64,000 bases of DNA from Thermodesulfobacteriota bacterium. GTDB taxonomy: Bacteria > Desulfobacterota > DSM-4660 > Desulfatiglandales > Desulfatiglandaceae. The DNA lies in assembly GCA_028278625.1 (NCBI GenBank), contig JANQDY010000088.1, positions 58,665-122,664 on the forward strand, written 5' to 3'. Under the pieces are notes generated by a model that made no database searches, was not told where the DNA came from, and saw only the letters and a program-made list of their open reading frames with translations. Below, in pieces: positions 1 through 8,454 of the stretch (positions are counted from its first letter, which is position 1; the number at the start of each line of letters is the position of its first letter). A program made the translations under genes and the position numbers.

Positions 1-2
1 TG

Positions 3-236
3 GTCCTGGTCTTTGCAAGGGGAGGGCATGTGGCGGGCCTCTACCTGGGAAGAGTCCTCAGCCTGACAGGCGCTGAAACATATGTTGCAAAGACATTGTA
101 TCTTCTAACGGCCGCCGTTATCCCTTGCATGGTCGGCCTGACCTATCTGTTGGGTGCATACGGCGTGCCCGTATCATATCTGGTTTCAGGAATGATCAGT
201 TCAATTCTGTTTTATCTGAAGCTAAAACGCGATTAA
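3..236 (+). CDS. C-terminal end of an integral membrane protein (partial)
   Basis: The reading frame is open from the left edge of the window, so only the last 77 residues are visible. They hold two hydrophobic segments separated by a short turn: one around TLYLLTAAVIPCMVGLTYLL and one around YLVSGMISSILFYL. The protein ends in a basic tail (KLKRD), the usual form of a polytopic inner-membrane transporter ending in the cytoplasm. I cannot name the family from this fragment; a permease is the likeliest reading. No terminator is evident in the 136 bases after it. Confidence 0.55.
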   Translation, partial: VLVFARGGHVAGLYLGRVLSLTGAETYVAKTLYLLTAAVIPCMVGLTYLLGAYGVPVSYLVSGMISSILFYLKLKRD

Positions 237-372
237 GACCTCTGTTGAACGTTTCTTCCGGTTAATGGGCGCAATTCATAATTTCAGAGGACACCCTGCT
301 TGATTTCGGAACACGTTTTCCAGAATCAGCAAGGTGCCCCTGAATGAAACCGCGCAGTCCTGCCTGCGGGAT

Positions 373-2124
373 TTAGCTTTCCGGCGGCGCGTTTTCCGGC
401 ATGGAAAGAGGGACCCCCTGAAAAACCACCTGGGCCATGACGCCGAACATGGGGTGAGGGGTCAGTTCTGTTTTAACATTCAATACGGCCGGCTTTCCGG
501 ACTTAAAGGCCCTTTCAAGGGCCGGCTGAATTTCGAGAGGGCTCACCACGTTTTCCCCATGGCAGCCGAAACCTTTGGCGATTTCGGCATAGTCCGCCGA
601 CGAAAAATCCTGATCGATGCCCTCAAGGGCATTGTTCCCATACAATGCCAGTTGTCCCGCCTTGCACATGCCCCAGCCGCCGTCATTATTGATGATATGG
701 ACCACGGGGAGGTTGTGCCTTGCGGCGGTGTCCAGTTCCTGCAGTGTCAGCCCGAAAGCGCCGTCTCCGCAGAAGTTGACCACCGGACGGTCCGGAAAGG
801 CCAGTTTGAACACATTGGAAAAAGGCTGTCCGCAGCCCAGGTGACCGCCGCCGGCAAAAAAGAACCTGTGACGAGGCTGTTGGGCGGGAAAATAGGTAAA
901 GCCCCAGTGGAAGACCATGCCGCCGTCGATGGTCACCATGGCCCCTTTATCCGTCAGGTATTGGCTCACTTCCTTGGCAAGCCGGGCCATGGTTATGGGG
1001 CCGTTGTCATTCCCGAGCATCTGTTCCAGGCTTGTCAGGTAGTCCTGGTAGGTTTGCACAAGGTCTTTTACCCATTCTTCATCGGTTTTCTTATCACCGT
1101 CATATGCCTCCAGGGCGAGAAGCAGGTCGGTCAGTACGCTTTTTGCATCTCCGGCAATGCCGACATGGATCGGTATTTTCTTCCCCAGTTGCGTTGGATC
1201 CGCATCGATCTGAACGATCTTTTGTTCGGATTCTAAAGACATGACAGGCGGTTTCCCCAGGCCAAGCCAGGATGAGAAATGAGCGCCCACGGCCAAAATA
1301 ACATCCGCTTCCTTAAGGGCCCGCATAACACCATTTCCTCCCAGCCAGCCGCCGTCCCCGAAAAACCGGGGATTGTCCGCGGAAATGGCCCCGGAACCCA
1401 TGGGGGTCGTTGTCGCGGCCGCGCCTAGAACATCCGCAAGGTTCTGAAATTCATCCCAGGCTTCCGAGGCGATAACGCCGCCCCCAGCAATCAGGAGGGG
1501 CCTTTTTGCACCGGAAATCAATTGGGCCGTCTGATCAATCAGTTGCCGGTCTCCCCTCGGCCGACCGGTGGTGCGATAGCTTTTGGGTTCCGGAAAATCT
1601 TCCATTTCCCCTTTCTCAAGCAAGATATCCAATGGAATGTCGAGATGTACCGGCCCGGGTTTTCCGCTCAAGGCTTCTCGAAACGCTCGTTGAACCAGTT
1701 CGGGAATCCTTGACCACTGATGAACGGCGGCGTTCCATTTGGTGATGGGTCCATAAAAGGCCAGGGCGTCCAGGTCCTCAAGGGCCCCCACAAAGGGATA
1801 GGCGAGGTGGCTCTGCACATTGGCCGTTATGGCCAGAACCGGTGAGCTGTCCGCATAGGCTTCGTAAAGCCCGGTGGCAAGATTGGCCGCACCTGATCCC
1901 ACGGTTGAGCAGCACACCCCGATCTCCCCGGTGGCCCTGGCCCATCCGTCTGCCATGTGGGCCGCGTTTTCCTCGTGTCTGGCCGAAAAAAAATCAATGC
2001 CGTCTTCCCGTCTAAGCGCTTCCATCAAGGCAACGATGCCGTGACCACTGATTCCGAATACGTGGCGTACGCCTTCATTTCTTAGCGCTTTTACCAACAC
2101 TTCCGCACCGGTAAACTCTCCCAT
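373..2124 (-). CDS. Thiamine-diphosphate-dependent enzyme, acetolactate synthase / benzoylformate decarboxylase type
   Basis: This 583-residue protein has the three-domain ThDP fold. The N-terminal pyrimidine-binding domain has the activating glutamate in RHEE (E51). A central domain lies around 190-340. The C-terminal pyrophosphate domain has the ThDP motif from GDG (453-455) to NN (479-480). No AHAS regulatory subunit is adjacent, so a catabolic 2-keto-acid decarboxylase or carboligase is as likely as biosynthetic acetolactate synthase. The ATG at 2124 was chosen over an in-frame start 12 codons upstream because AAAGGAGGCG sits 5 bases before it. It is divergent from the LuxR gene, whose product may control it. 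The substrate is not readable from sequence. Confidence 0.85.
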   Translation of the reverse strand: MGEFTGAEVLVKALRNEGVRHVFGISGHGIVALMEALRREDGIDFFSARHEENAAHMADGWARATGEIGVCCSTVGSGAANLATGLYEAYADSSPVLAITANVQSHLAYPFVGALEDLDALAFYGPITKWNAAVHQWSRIPELVQRAFREALSGKPGPVHLDIPLDILLEKGEMEDFPEPKSYRTTGRPRGDRQLIDQTAQLISGAKRPLLIAGGGVIASEAWDEFQNLADVLGAAATTTPMGSGAISADNPRFFGDGGWLGGNGVMRALKEADVILAVGAHFSSWLGLGKPPVMSLESEQKIVQIDADPTQLGKKIPIHVGIAGDAKSVLTDLLLALEAYDGDKKTDEEWVKDLVQTYQDYLTSLEQMLGNDNGPITMARLAKEVSQYLTDKGAMVTIDGGMVFHWGFTYFPAQQPRHRFFFAGGGHLGCGQPFSNVFKLAFPDRPVVNFCGDGAFGLTLQELDTAARHNLPVVHIINNDGGWGMCKAGQLALYGNNALEGIDQDFSSADYAEIAKGFGCHGENVVSPLEIQPALERAFKSGKPAVLNVKTELTPHPMFGVMAQVVFQGVPLSMPENAPPES

Positions 2125-2408
2125 TGTTCCGCCTCCTTTCGATTGTATGAACAGTCTCATCTATTCTTCTTTGACCCGGGTTTTGGCCTGGCATATTGTT
2201 GACCGATCTTTTTGGAATCGTCAATGTAACGAAAGTCACATTTTTGACGTAAATTATAAATTGTCTTTTGGTCGGCCCTTTTGTTATCCAGGGTTTGGCC
2301 GGGAATCCAGCTATTTATCCATAGGGATACTTGATTTATCGGTAATACCAGCGTATGATTAAACAAAAGCAGTTGTCTCAAAATGGCTGGCCAAAAGGTG
2401 GAGTGAAA
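2125..2408. promoter_or_regulatory. Divergent intergenic region with an imperfect palindrome
   Basis: This 284-base region separates the ThDP enzyme from the LuxR gene. It is AT-richer than its flanks and holds an inverted repeat, TTGACCGAT at 2199-2207 against ATCGTCAA at 2217-2224, with one bulged base. That is a plausible operator for the adjacent LuxR protein. The ribosome-binding site of the LuxR gene (AAGGTGGAG, 2395-2403) is at the right edge. No convincing -35/-10 pair was found. Confidence 0.3.
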
Positions 2409-3572
2409 ATGGAAAAGGGATCGTTGAGATTTTCCGTGGATCGTGTTTCCGATCTGTTGGAGTTCGCCAGGGTTGCCAGTGAAGCAAAGAACGTTCAAGT
2501 GTTGCGCTCGAAAACCCTTCCATTGGCGCGCAAGATTTTTGAATCGGAGAGTACAATCATCTGGCTTACCGATCAAAACAACCATTTGTCTGAACCAATG
2601 GAAGAAAACGTACCCCATCATTTCTTCCCACTTTACCGCAACTACTACCACAGAAAGAACCCTTTTGACCCGGTCAATATGGGCTTTGATCCGGCCAATA
2701 TGGGACCATTTGCAGGCGGCGCATTTACCATGGAACAAATCGTGCCGTATCGTGATTTCAAAGAAACCGAGTATTTTAATGATTTCATCAGGCCCCAAAA
2801 GATCCGGCGGCAGATGGTGGTTTATGTTCGGGTGAACAACCAGCTGACCTCAGCCATTTGCACGCACAGGACAAAGAACCGGCAATTCGACAAAGAAGAT
2901 CTGGCTGCCGGAAAGATGGTCTCGCTGCAACTTTCCGCTGCGTTTGAAAGAATTCAAATGCTTCAGGAAGTCAAAAAAAAGGGGAGTTTTTTTCAAACGC
3001 TGCTTGAAAGCACGGATGTGGGAATTGCAGCCCTTGATTTGGGCAGAAACCCTCTTTTCATGAACAGAAAGGCCGTGGATATCTGCGAGAGTGTTAAAAA
3101 AGGGGCCTTTTCAGGGTTCGAATCTCATCAAGGGGCATCCCCCATTCCGCCGCCCGTCCTGAAAGATTGCGAAGCATTGGAAGAATGCACCCGGAACGAT
3201 CAAAAAGTACGTATGGATTCTTTCCCCACCAGAAAACGGATCGTATGGATTTCCTCAACTGAAAAATGCCTTTTCCGTTCCAGAATGGTGAGCGCGGGAG
3301 TCTCCGGTGTCGGCCATCCGCTCTTCTTGATAACCATGGATCCTCTGCCGCTGCATCCAAAACTCAATGACCAGGCTGTCAAGGACGCGTGTCATCTCAC
3401 CAAACGGGAATCGGAAATCGTTTCCTACATCTTTAAAGGGTATCGAAACGCCGAGATTGCCAAAACCCTCTATATCAGTGAAGGGACCGTCAAAAACCAC
3501 CTGAGGAACATTTTTGAAAAAGCGGACGTGAAAAACAGGACCGGACTCATTCACAAGGTGCTGTCCCTTTGA
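2409..3572 (+). CDS. LuxR-family transcriptional regulator
   Basis: This 387-residue protein ends in a LuxR/FixJ helix-turn-helix at roughly 325-383 (LTKRESEIVSYIFKGYRNAE, then EGTVKNHLRNIFEKADVKNR). The N-terminal 300 residues look like a GAF/PAS-type sensing region without a recognisable REC domain, so it is probably a one-component regulator. The ATG at 2409 is favoured over one 18 codons earlier because AAGGTGGAG lies five bases upstream. Being divergent from the ThDP enzyme, it is a good candidate for that gene's regulator. The ligand is unknown. Confidence 0.85.
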   Translation: MEKGSLRFSVDRVSDLLEFARVASEAKNVQVLRSKTLPLARKIFESESTIIWLTDQNNHLSEPMEENVPHHFFPLYRNYYHRKNPFDPVNMGFDPANMGPFAGGAFTMEQIVPYRDFKETEYFNDFIRPQKIRRQMVVYVRVNNQLTSAICTHRTKNRQFDKEDLAAGKMVSLQLSAAFERIQMLQEVKKKGSFFQTLLESTDVGIAALDLGRNPLFMNRKAVDICESVKKGAFSGFESHQGASPIPPPVLKDCEALEECTRNDQKVRMDSFPTRKRIVWISSTEKCLFRSRMVSAGVSGVGHPLFLITMDPLPLHPKLNDQAVKDACHLTKRESEIVSYIFKGYRNAEIAKTLYISEGTVKNHLRNIFEKADVKNRTGLIHKVLSL

Positions 3573-3752
3573 CAATGCAACGGATCGGGCTCTCTCTTTA
3601 CACTGTTCCAAAAGATTTGAATATGGCGGATTTTGTGGCAGGGTACTGTATCACTTGAGATTTGCGCGATGGTTGAGCAATATTGCTCAGTCATTGGGTA
3701 ATCTGCTTTTTGCCCGTGAATTTAAAAGGATATCCTAATTGCGGGGAGATTT

Positions 3753-3845
3753 GTGGCTTCCGAAAAAAGGGATTGGGAAAAGCGGCTGGAAAAGAAGTTC
3801 TTATCTTCTGATTTCAGATCTTATGCCTCAGCCGAAACCATTTAA
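3753..3845 (+). CDS. Possible 30-residue charged ORF, or 5-prime remnant of a gene
   Basis: A GTG start preceded by GGGGAG at a workable distance opens a 30-codon frame rich in Lys, Glu and Ser, starting MASEKRDWEKRLEKKF. It ends against the 3-prime end of the convergent higA. It may be a small protein or the surviving start of a gene truncated when the toxin-antitoxin remnant was acquired. Nothing else supports it. Confidence 0.2.
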   Translation: MASEKRDWEKRLEKKFLSSDFRSYASAETI

Positions 3846-4153
3846 GATCCCCGCTTTTTGACCGGAATGATGCGCTGTTCAATGTCGTTTCCAATCTTAC
3901 GTTTCATCAAGCGAAGATCATATTCAGACTGCAAATTCAACCAGAATTGGGCCTCAACACCAAAATAACGCTCAAGCCTGAGTGCGGTGTCGGCGGTTAT
4001 GGCCCGCTTCCCATTTACGATGGCACTTATTCTATTTGGCGGAACCACGAGGTCCCGCGACAGCTTATTGATGCTGATATTCATCGGATCCATAAAATCA
4101 TCACGCAGGATTTCGCCCGGTTTTATGGGATCAAGAAGATCATTGTTTCTCAT
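3842..4153 (-). CDS. higA: HigA-family antitoxin (XRE helix-turn-helix)
   Basis: This 103-residue protein matches the HigA/VapI pattern: an early IKPGEILRDDFMDPM motif, an HTH around 28-65, and the family ending LERYFGVEAQFWLNLQSEYD followed by a short tail. Antitoxins of this family bind the HigB RNase and repress their own promoter. It starts 9 bases after the stop of a HigB remnant that has lost its N-terminal half, so it is probably an orphan antitoxin or regulator. The family assignment is strong; activity is inference. Confidence 0.9.
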   Translation of the reverse strand: MRNNDLLDPIKPGEILRDDFMDPMNISINKLSRDLVVPPNRISAIVNGKRAITADTALRLERYFGVEAQFWLNLQSEYDLRLMKRKIGNDIEQRIIPVKKRGS

Positions 4154-4162
4154 TTTAGTGCC

Positions 4163-4312
4163 TCAATGATAGTCGACGATTTCGACGTTGAAAGCGTTCC
4201 CGTCGTGCCACTCAAAACAGACGCGCCATTGTCTGTTGATCCTAAGTGCGTATTGTTCCTTCCTTTTGGTTAGGATGTCAAAGGAAAAGACCCGCCACTG
4301 ACGCGTGCCCAT
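4163..4312 (-). pseudogene. higB: HigB toxin remnant (C-terminal half only)
   Basis: A 49-codon frame directly upstream of higA ends RINRQWRVCFEW...VEIVDYH, the diagnostic C-terminus of HigB/RelE-fold toxins. Full-length HigB is about 92 residues; the first half is absent. An in-frame TAA lies two codons before the first ATG, and only 48 bases remain before the next gene, so no N-terminal exon-length sequence can be hidden there. Residues 1-20 (MGTRQWRVFSFD...) do not resemble the normal HigB middle. The toxin is probably inactive. Confidence 0.75.
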
Positions 4313-4360
4313 CGGTTAAGCATCAGCGTCAGACAGGTTCTTTTAAGGGTTGTAAGGCGC

Positions 4361-5779
4361 CTACTGCCCGGCTATGAACTGCTTAAGTTCCTCATAAAGA
4401 TGCTCTACCTGGATAATCGTATCCGCCCGTTCCCCGTTGTTTTCAATAACCCAATCGGCAAACCCGGTCTTCTCCTTGATGGGCAATTGGCTTCCGATAA
4501 TGCGGGAGGCTTCCGCCTCGTCGATGCCGTCACGTGCCATGAGCCGTTTTTTCTGGGTATCCGGGCTCACGGATACCACGATGATCTTTTGAAAGAGGTA
4601 CATGAGGTTCAGTTCCACCAGAAGGGGAATGTCCACAATCACGATGGCGGCCGGGTCTTGTGTGCCGATTTCCTTGAGCTGCCGAAAAAACTCTTCGTAG
4701 ATTCTGGGATGGGTGAACTCTTCCAGCTTCTTTCGTTTCTCCATGTCTTTAAAAACGATGTCGGAGATCTTCTTCCGGTCCAGGGTCCCGTCTTCCAGGC
4801 ATACCTGGGTGCCGAAATACTTTACCACATCATTGTAGGCCGGTTTTCCCGGTTCCACCACCTGACGGGCGATGTGGTCGAAATCGATGAGCCTGGCGCC
4901 CAGTTCCGCCAGCCTGGCGGATACGGTGCTTTTGCCGCTGGCGATAACACCGGTGAGGCCCGCCACCAGGCCATTGGGGACGGCACCGCGAATACTCTCA
5001 ATCTTTTCTTCAAGGGTGGTGTAAGCCACCGGCAGGGCCCTTTCAAGATCTCCCTCAGCACCGGCGAAGCTGATGGGATAGCGCACGCCGCGTCGATAGA
5101 GGATCTCAAGACCGCGGAGTGCCTTCTCCATGTCCTTGGCCGGAATCGCCATAACCAGTTCATCGTCCTGTGCATGGCCGTAGCGCCGTTCTCCGTAACA
5201 GGGAATGGATAGTTGCGGTTTTCCATCCAGGTAGCAACGGGCGATGGCGTCGGAACAGGAGGACTCTCCCACGCAATGAAACTGCATCACCCGGTAGTCT
5301 TCGAACTGAAGGGCGTTGATCAAAAGAATCATCTGGGCGGGATTTCCGTAAATGAGCACGATATCCGGTTCAAAGGGGTCGTACACCAGGGGCGCCATGG
5401 CAACGGCCTCATATTGGCCCGTGGGAAGCCTTGGAATGGCTTCTTCAAAGCGCCTGCCGTCCTCCTTGGTCTGCACCCAGACAATGGATCGGAACGTGCC
5501 GTCCTTATAAAACGAGGGGAGTTCGTTTAAACCCAGGATGGAGGAGCAGGTGGGGAGACCGAAATTCTCAATACCGGCCCCCACGGTCCAGTCAAAATTA
5601 CGCACCAGATTGATGAGCTGGCACATGGTGACCTTGTGCTCCGGCCGCCTTAAAAACGGTACTTCCTGCAGCTGCTCCTTTTTCTCCAGCATTTTCATGG
5701 CCACCGGAAAGGATCTGAGCCTCAAAAGGATCTCCATGCGGCGCACCAGCTTCTCCCATTTCCCCTTTTCTTTGCCCAT
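4361..5779 (-). CDS. DUF169 - dephospho-CoA kinase (CoaE) fusion
   Basis: This 472-residue protein has two parts. Residues about 10-240 match DUF169, with Cys-containing stretches MCQLINLVRN, LPTCSS, HCVGESSC and SIPCYGERR. Residues about 272-470 are a complete CoaE-type kinase: P-loop GLTGVIASGKST (274-285), LIDFDHIARQV, the TLDRKKISDIVF region and the lid/C-terminal RLMARDGIDEAEA. CoaE phosphorylates the 3-prime hydroxyl of dephospho-CoA. CoaE is normally free-standing at about 200 residues; the DUF169 fusion is unusual. Its ATG overlaps the stop of the upstream PHP gene (TAATG), indicating coupled translation. It could be the cell's CoaE or a specialised paralogue. I cannot tell which. Confidence 0.85.
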   Translation of the reverse strand: MGKEKGKWEKLVRRMEILLRLRSFPVAMKMLEKKEQLQEVPFLRRPEHKVTMCQLINLVRNFDWTVGAGIENFGLPTCSSILGLNELPSFYKDGTFRSIVWVQTKEDGRRFEEAIPRLPTGQYEAVAMAPLVYDPFEPDIVLIYGNPAQMILLINALQFEDYRVMQFHCVGESSCSDAIARCYLDGKPQLSIPCYGERRYGHAQDDELVMAIPAKDMEKALRGLEILYRRGVRYPISFAGAEGDLERALPVAYTTLEEKIESIRGAVPNGLVAGLTGVIASGKSTVSARLAELGARLIDFDHIARQVVEPGKPAYNDVVKYFGTQVCLEDGTLDRKKISDIVFKDMEKRKKLEEFTHPRIYEEFFRQLKEIGTQDPAAIVIVDIPLLVELNLMYLFQKIIVVSVSPDTQKKRLMARDGIDEAEASRIIGSQLPIKEKTGFADWVIENNGERADTIIQVEHLYEELKQFIAGQ

Positions 5780-6903
5780 TATGAGGTCTCCTTGTGATTT
5801 CTAAAAGGTACGGGAACGCCATCTCCGGCCCTTAAGGCCGCGATGAGCGCGTCTTCGTTGTGGATGATTTTGCTGAACCGGGTGGCGTAGATGCCCACCT
5901 CCTCAACCACGTGGGCGTCGCTGCCGCCGGTGACGGGAAGGTTCAGGGTCTCCGCCACCCGGCCGCAGAAACGGTTTTCGTCCTCGGTCACCTTGCTGTT
6001 CAAGGTTTCGATACCGTCCACCAGCCTGAACATGGGCCGTGCCGCGGCCTTTTCCACATCCAGCCCCAGCTTATCCCCGCTGACCGCCAGAAAGCCGCGA
6101 AAGGGGTGCGCCGCGATGATGAAACCGCCGGCTGTGTCCACCTTTTCGGCCAGGTCCTTGAGGGCGATGATCCCTTGGATATCCTCGTCCAGTCCGAACA
6201 CCACCATGTCCCCCTGTACGGTGGTGATCTCGTTGCCGCCAAGGACCAGGAATTGGTGCTCTTCCCCAAGGGCGGAAATGTCACGGGGATCCCACCTGTA
6301 GTTGTGATCCGTGAGGCAGATGCCGTCCAGCCCGATCCGCTTTGCCTCCAAAATGATATCCTCCACTGAGGAGGAGGCACAGGGGGAAGCGGGCAGGGTA
6401 TGCACATGAAGGTCAATGAAAAACCCCTGGGGCGCATCTTCCAGCTGGTCAAAGGAAACGGTGGGCCTCTTTCGGATTTGACGCCTGGGGTGAGGTTTGC
6501 GCGAAACTTCGGCGGACGGTTTCGGTTTGGCCGGCTGCGTGTCATCCTGGGGCACATCCACCATGGATTTGCCTTTCATAATGGCATCGGCGCACTCAAG
6601 AATCAAATTGGCAAAATGCCGGCAGGCCTTTCGTCCCACGATCCGGTGAACTTTCTGTTTGAAGTCATCATCCGTTAGAGAGAGTCCCACGGCACCCTGA
6701 AGCGGTTCAATGGCCTGGGGACAGTCAGGGGTGGTGTATCGGTTCCAGCGCCCTTTAATCCATTTGATGTCCATCCCCTTTCCATCGACTTCAAAGGTGG
6801 TTTCGAGACTGTAGATATGATCGTCAAGGAACCCGTATGCCACATAGATATCACGGGAAGGCATTTCAATGCTTACCAGCTTGTTTCGCATGTACGTCAG
6901 CAT
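5779..6903 (-). CDS. DUF2889-like domain fused to PHP-domain phosphoesterase
   Basis: The 374-residue protein begins with a region resembling DUF2889 (about 1-112: 'FLDDHIYSLE', 'CPQAIEPLQG', 'GRKACRHFANL'), then a charged Pro/Lys linker. A PHP domain covers about 160-365, with metal ligands in DLHVHT (164-169), LTDHNYR (198-204), AAHPFRG and GGSDAH. PHP proteins hydrolyse phosphoesters using a trinuclear metal centre. The start at 6903 has AAGGAGATG upstream and leaves 25 bases after the upstream gene; a longer in-frame start would overlap that gene. It is the middle gene of a three-gene operon with DUF2889 and DUF169-CoaE. The substrate is unknown. Confidence 0.85.
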   Translation of the reverse strand: MLTYMRNKLVSIEMPSRDIYVAYGFLDDHIYSLETTFEVDGKGMDIKWIKGRWNRYTTPDCPQAIEPLQGAVGLSLTDDDFKQKVHRIVGRKACRHFANLILECADAIMKGKSMVDVPQDDTQPAKPKPSAEVSRKPHPRRQIRKRPTVSFDQLEDAPQGFFIDLHVHTLPASPCASSSVEDIILEAKRIGLDGICLTDHNYRWDPRDISALGEEHQFLVLGGNEITTVQGDMVVFGLDEDIQGIIALKDLAEKVDTAGGFIIAAHPFRGFLAVSGDKLGLDVEKAAARPMFRLVDGIETLNSKVTEDENRFCGRVAETLNLPVTGGSDAHVVEEVGIYATRFSKIIHNEDALIAALRAGDGVPVPFRNHKETS

Positions 6904-6928
6904 TTTTTGGCATCTCCTTTTTGATGTT

Positions 6929-7423
6929 TCATGATAATTCAACCCCTTCCAGCAATGAGCTGCCGTCCGCAAAAGCGGCGCACCGGTTGTAGAGACGGAT
7001 GTTTTTCCGGACCATTTTGGAGAAGTGCTCGCGGCTGTCCGCGGGCTCCAAAGGGGCCTTCCTTAGGGTCTTTTTGGTCAGGCTCAAAATGGCCCCATGA
7101 CAGCATTCTTCGGCCATGTAAGCCAGTTCCACGGATGCGGGATCATCTCCCATGAGCCCTTCGATGATTTTGAGCATGCCGGGTCCGATGCGAACCCCAA
7201 GCAGATTCTGAAGTCTTTCCTGGGCTGCCGCAATGCCTTCCATGCGACAGAGGTCAAAACGGCTTTCCGCCGCGGTGATTTCGAGTTCCGGAAGGCTGGC
7301 CTGAATTTGAACCCGCCCATCCAAAAGGTTGTCGGTTACCCTGCAGGTGCAGGTCATGATGCCGTCTCGGGATTCCTCCACGGTTGTAGAGCGGCTTCGT
7401 GAAAATGAAATCAAGTGAGCCAT
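6929..7423 (-). CDS. DUF2889 domain protein
   Basis: This 164-residue soluble protein has the DUF2889 pattern: an N-terminal SFSRSR, a central ELEITAAESRFDLC, LLGVRIGPGM, and a late helical YMAEECCHGAILSL. It is the first gene of the leftward operon (AAGGAGACAACC precedes the ATG). It resembles the N-terminal domain of the following PHP protein, so the two probably arose by duplication and fusion. DUF2889 has no established biochemical role that I know of. Candidate ligands would be aromatic or CoA-linked acids, but this is only context. Confidence 0.75.
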   Translation of the reverse strand: MAHLISFSRSRSTTVEESRDGIMTCTCRVTDNLLDGRVQIQASLPELEITAAESRFDLCRMEGIAAAQERLQNLLGVRIGPGMLKIIEGLMGDDPASVELAYMAEECCHGAILSLTKKTLRKAPLEPADSREHFSKMVRKNIRLYNRCAAFADGSSLLEGVELS

Positions 7424-7522
7424 TGGTTGTCTCCTTAAGTATTCATCTTATGATCCGGGTCTTTCCACAGTGTTCTCTGCGCCTCTCTGATCATTTTGTC
7501 AACCGTCAAGATCAATTTTTTC

Positions 7523-7572
7523 TTGACAAGGGGCAATCGATCTATTAGTCCTACTGTACAAATGTCTGACAA
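7523..7572 (+). promoter_or_regulatory. Promoter-like element and GntR/FCD operator
   Basis: TTGACA at 7523-7528 is followed by TATTAG at 7544-7549 (15-base spacing). A perfect palindrome, TGTCTGACA, lies at 7563-7571. The surrounding bases fit the core GT-N3-AC of FadR/FCD-type GntR operators. It lies between the divergent gntR gene and the DUF2889 operon, as expected for autoregulation plus control of the leftward operon. Confidence 0.5.
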
Positions 7573-7623
7573 ATAGATCAATAAGAAAATTCTTCACATA
7601 ATGATTTTTTGAAAGAGCATGCC

Positions 7624-8358
7624 ATGAATGATAGGGAAAAGAGGCTTTTCGCCCCTCTTGAGAAAAGAAGGTCTTTTGAAGAAATCTCCAACAGCATCAA
7701 GGACTTGATACTGGACGGGGTGCTCAAGATTGGTGACCGTCTCCCATCTGAAAAAGAGTTGGCCCAGCAGTTTCAGGTGGGGCGCCAGACCATCAGGGAG
7801 GCGCTCAGGCTTCTGGAGCTGTCGGGTTTTGTCACCATACAGCGGGGACCCGGCGGCGGTCCGGTCATCAAAGACACCATCTTGCGACGCATCGGCGACC
7901 TGTTTACCGGCGCCTTCCGCATGCACAGAATCACCATCAATGAACTCACCCGGGCCAGGCTCGAGATTGAACGGGTGATTCTGAAATTCGTTTTTGAAAA
8001 CGCCGACGAGGAAGATCTAAGGGCCCTTCATGAGAATGTCAAGGCAGCGGAAGCTCGGATTGCGGGCGGCCTCATGAGCACCGAATACAACGCGGATTTC
8101 CACACCCTCCTTGCCAGGGCCACCAAAAATGAGGTGTTTGTCATTGTCATGGAATCGATCATGGCGGTGCACCTGGATCTTCTGAGCCGGACAGGGGCGG
8201 ATCTTGAGACCTCGCGGGAAGTGGTGCGGGGACACGGCCGCCTCATGGAGGCCATTGAAGCGGGTGATCGTCAACTGGCTTACAGGCTTTTGGAAGAGCA
8301 TGTGGTTGAAGTGAAAGAGCGCTTAAACGCCATTTCCGACGAAATGGACCGCGCCTGA
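7624..8358 (+). CDS. GntR-family regulator, FadR/FCD subfamily
   Basis: This 244-residue protein has an N-terminal winged helix (ILDGVLKIGDRLPSEKELAQ, then VGRQTIREALRLLELSGFV at about 30-80) and a C-terminal all-helical FCD ligand-binding domain. The FCD domain has metal-binding-type residues in RLEIER, DFH, and two later His (GHGRLMEAI, LEEHV). FCD regulators sense organic acids. The ATG at 7624 is preferred to a TTG five codons earlier because GAAAGAG lies upstream. It sits between the DUF2889/PHP/CoaE operon and the TRAP cluster and could control either or both. Confidence 0.9.
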   Translation: MNDREKRLFAPLEKRRSFEEISNSIKDLILDGVLKIGDRLPSEKELAQQFQVGRQTIREALRLLELSGFVTIQRGPGGGPVIKDTILRRIGDLFTGAFRMHRITINELTRARLEIERVILKFVFENADEEDLRALHENVKAAEARIAGGLMSTEYNADFHTLLARATKNEVFVIVMESIMAVHLDLLSRTGADLETSREVVRGHGRLMEAIEAGDRQLAYRLLEEHVVEVKERLNAISDEMDRA

Positions 8359-8454
8359 CCTTGCCGAAAGGGAACGCCTTTTATGATCGGCCGCCATGAC
8401 CCTTATGGCTTTCGATAGTGGTTGGTTTCAAAACTTTAATCAGGAGGTATGGAA

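Noticed and set aside
334..1236. Long open frame opposite the ThDP enzyme
   Set aside because: It is antisense to a gene with clear ThDP motifs; its own translation shows no family and has composition typical of a shadow.
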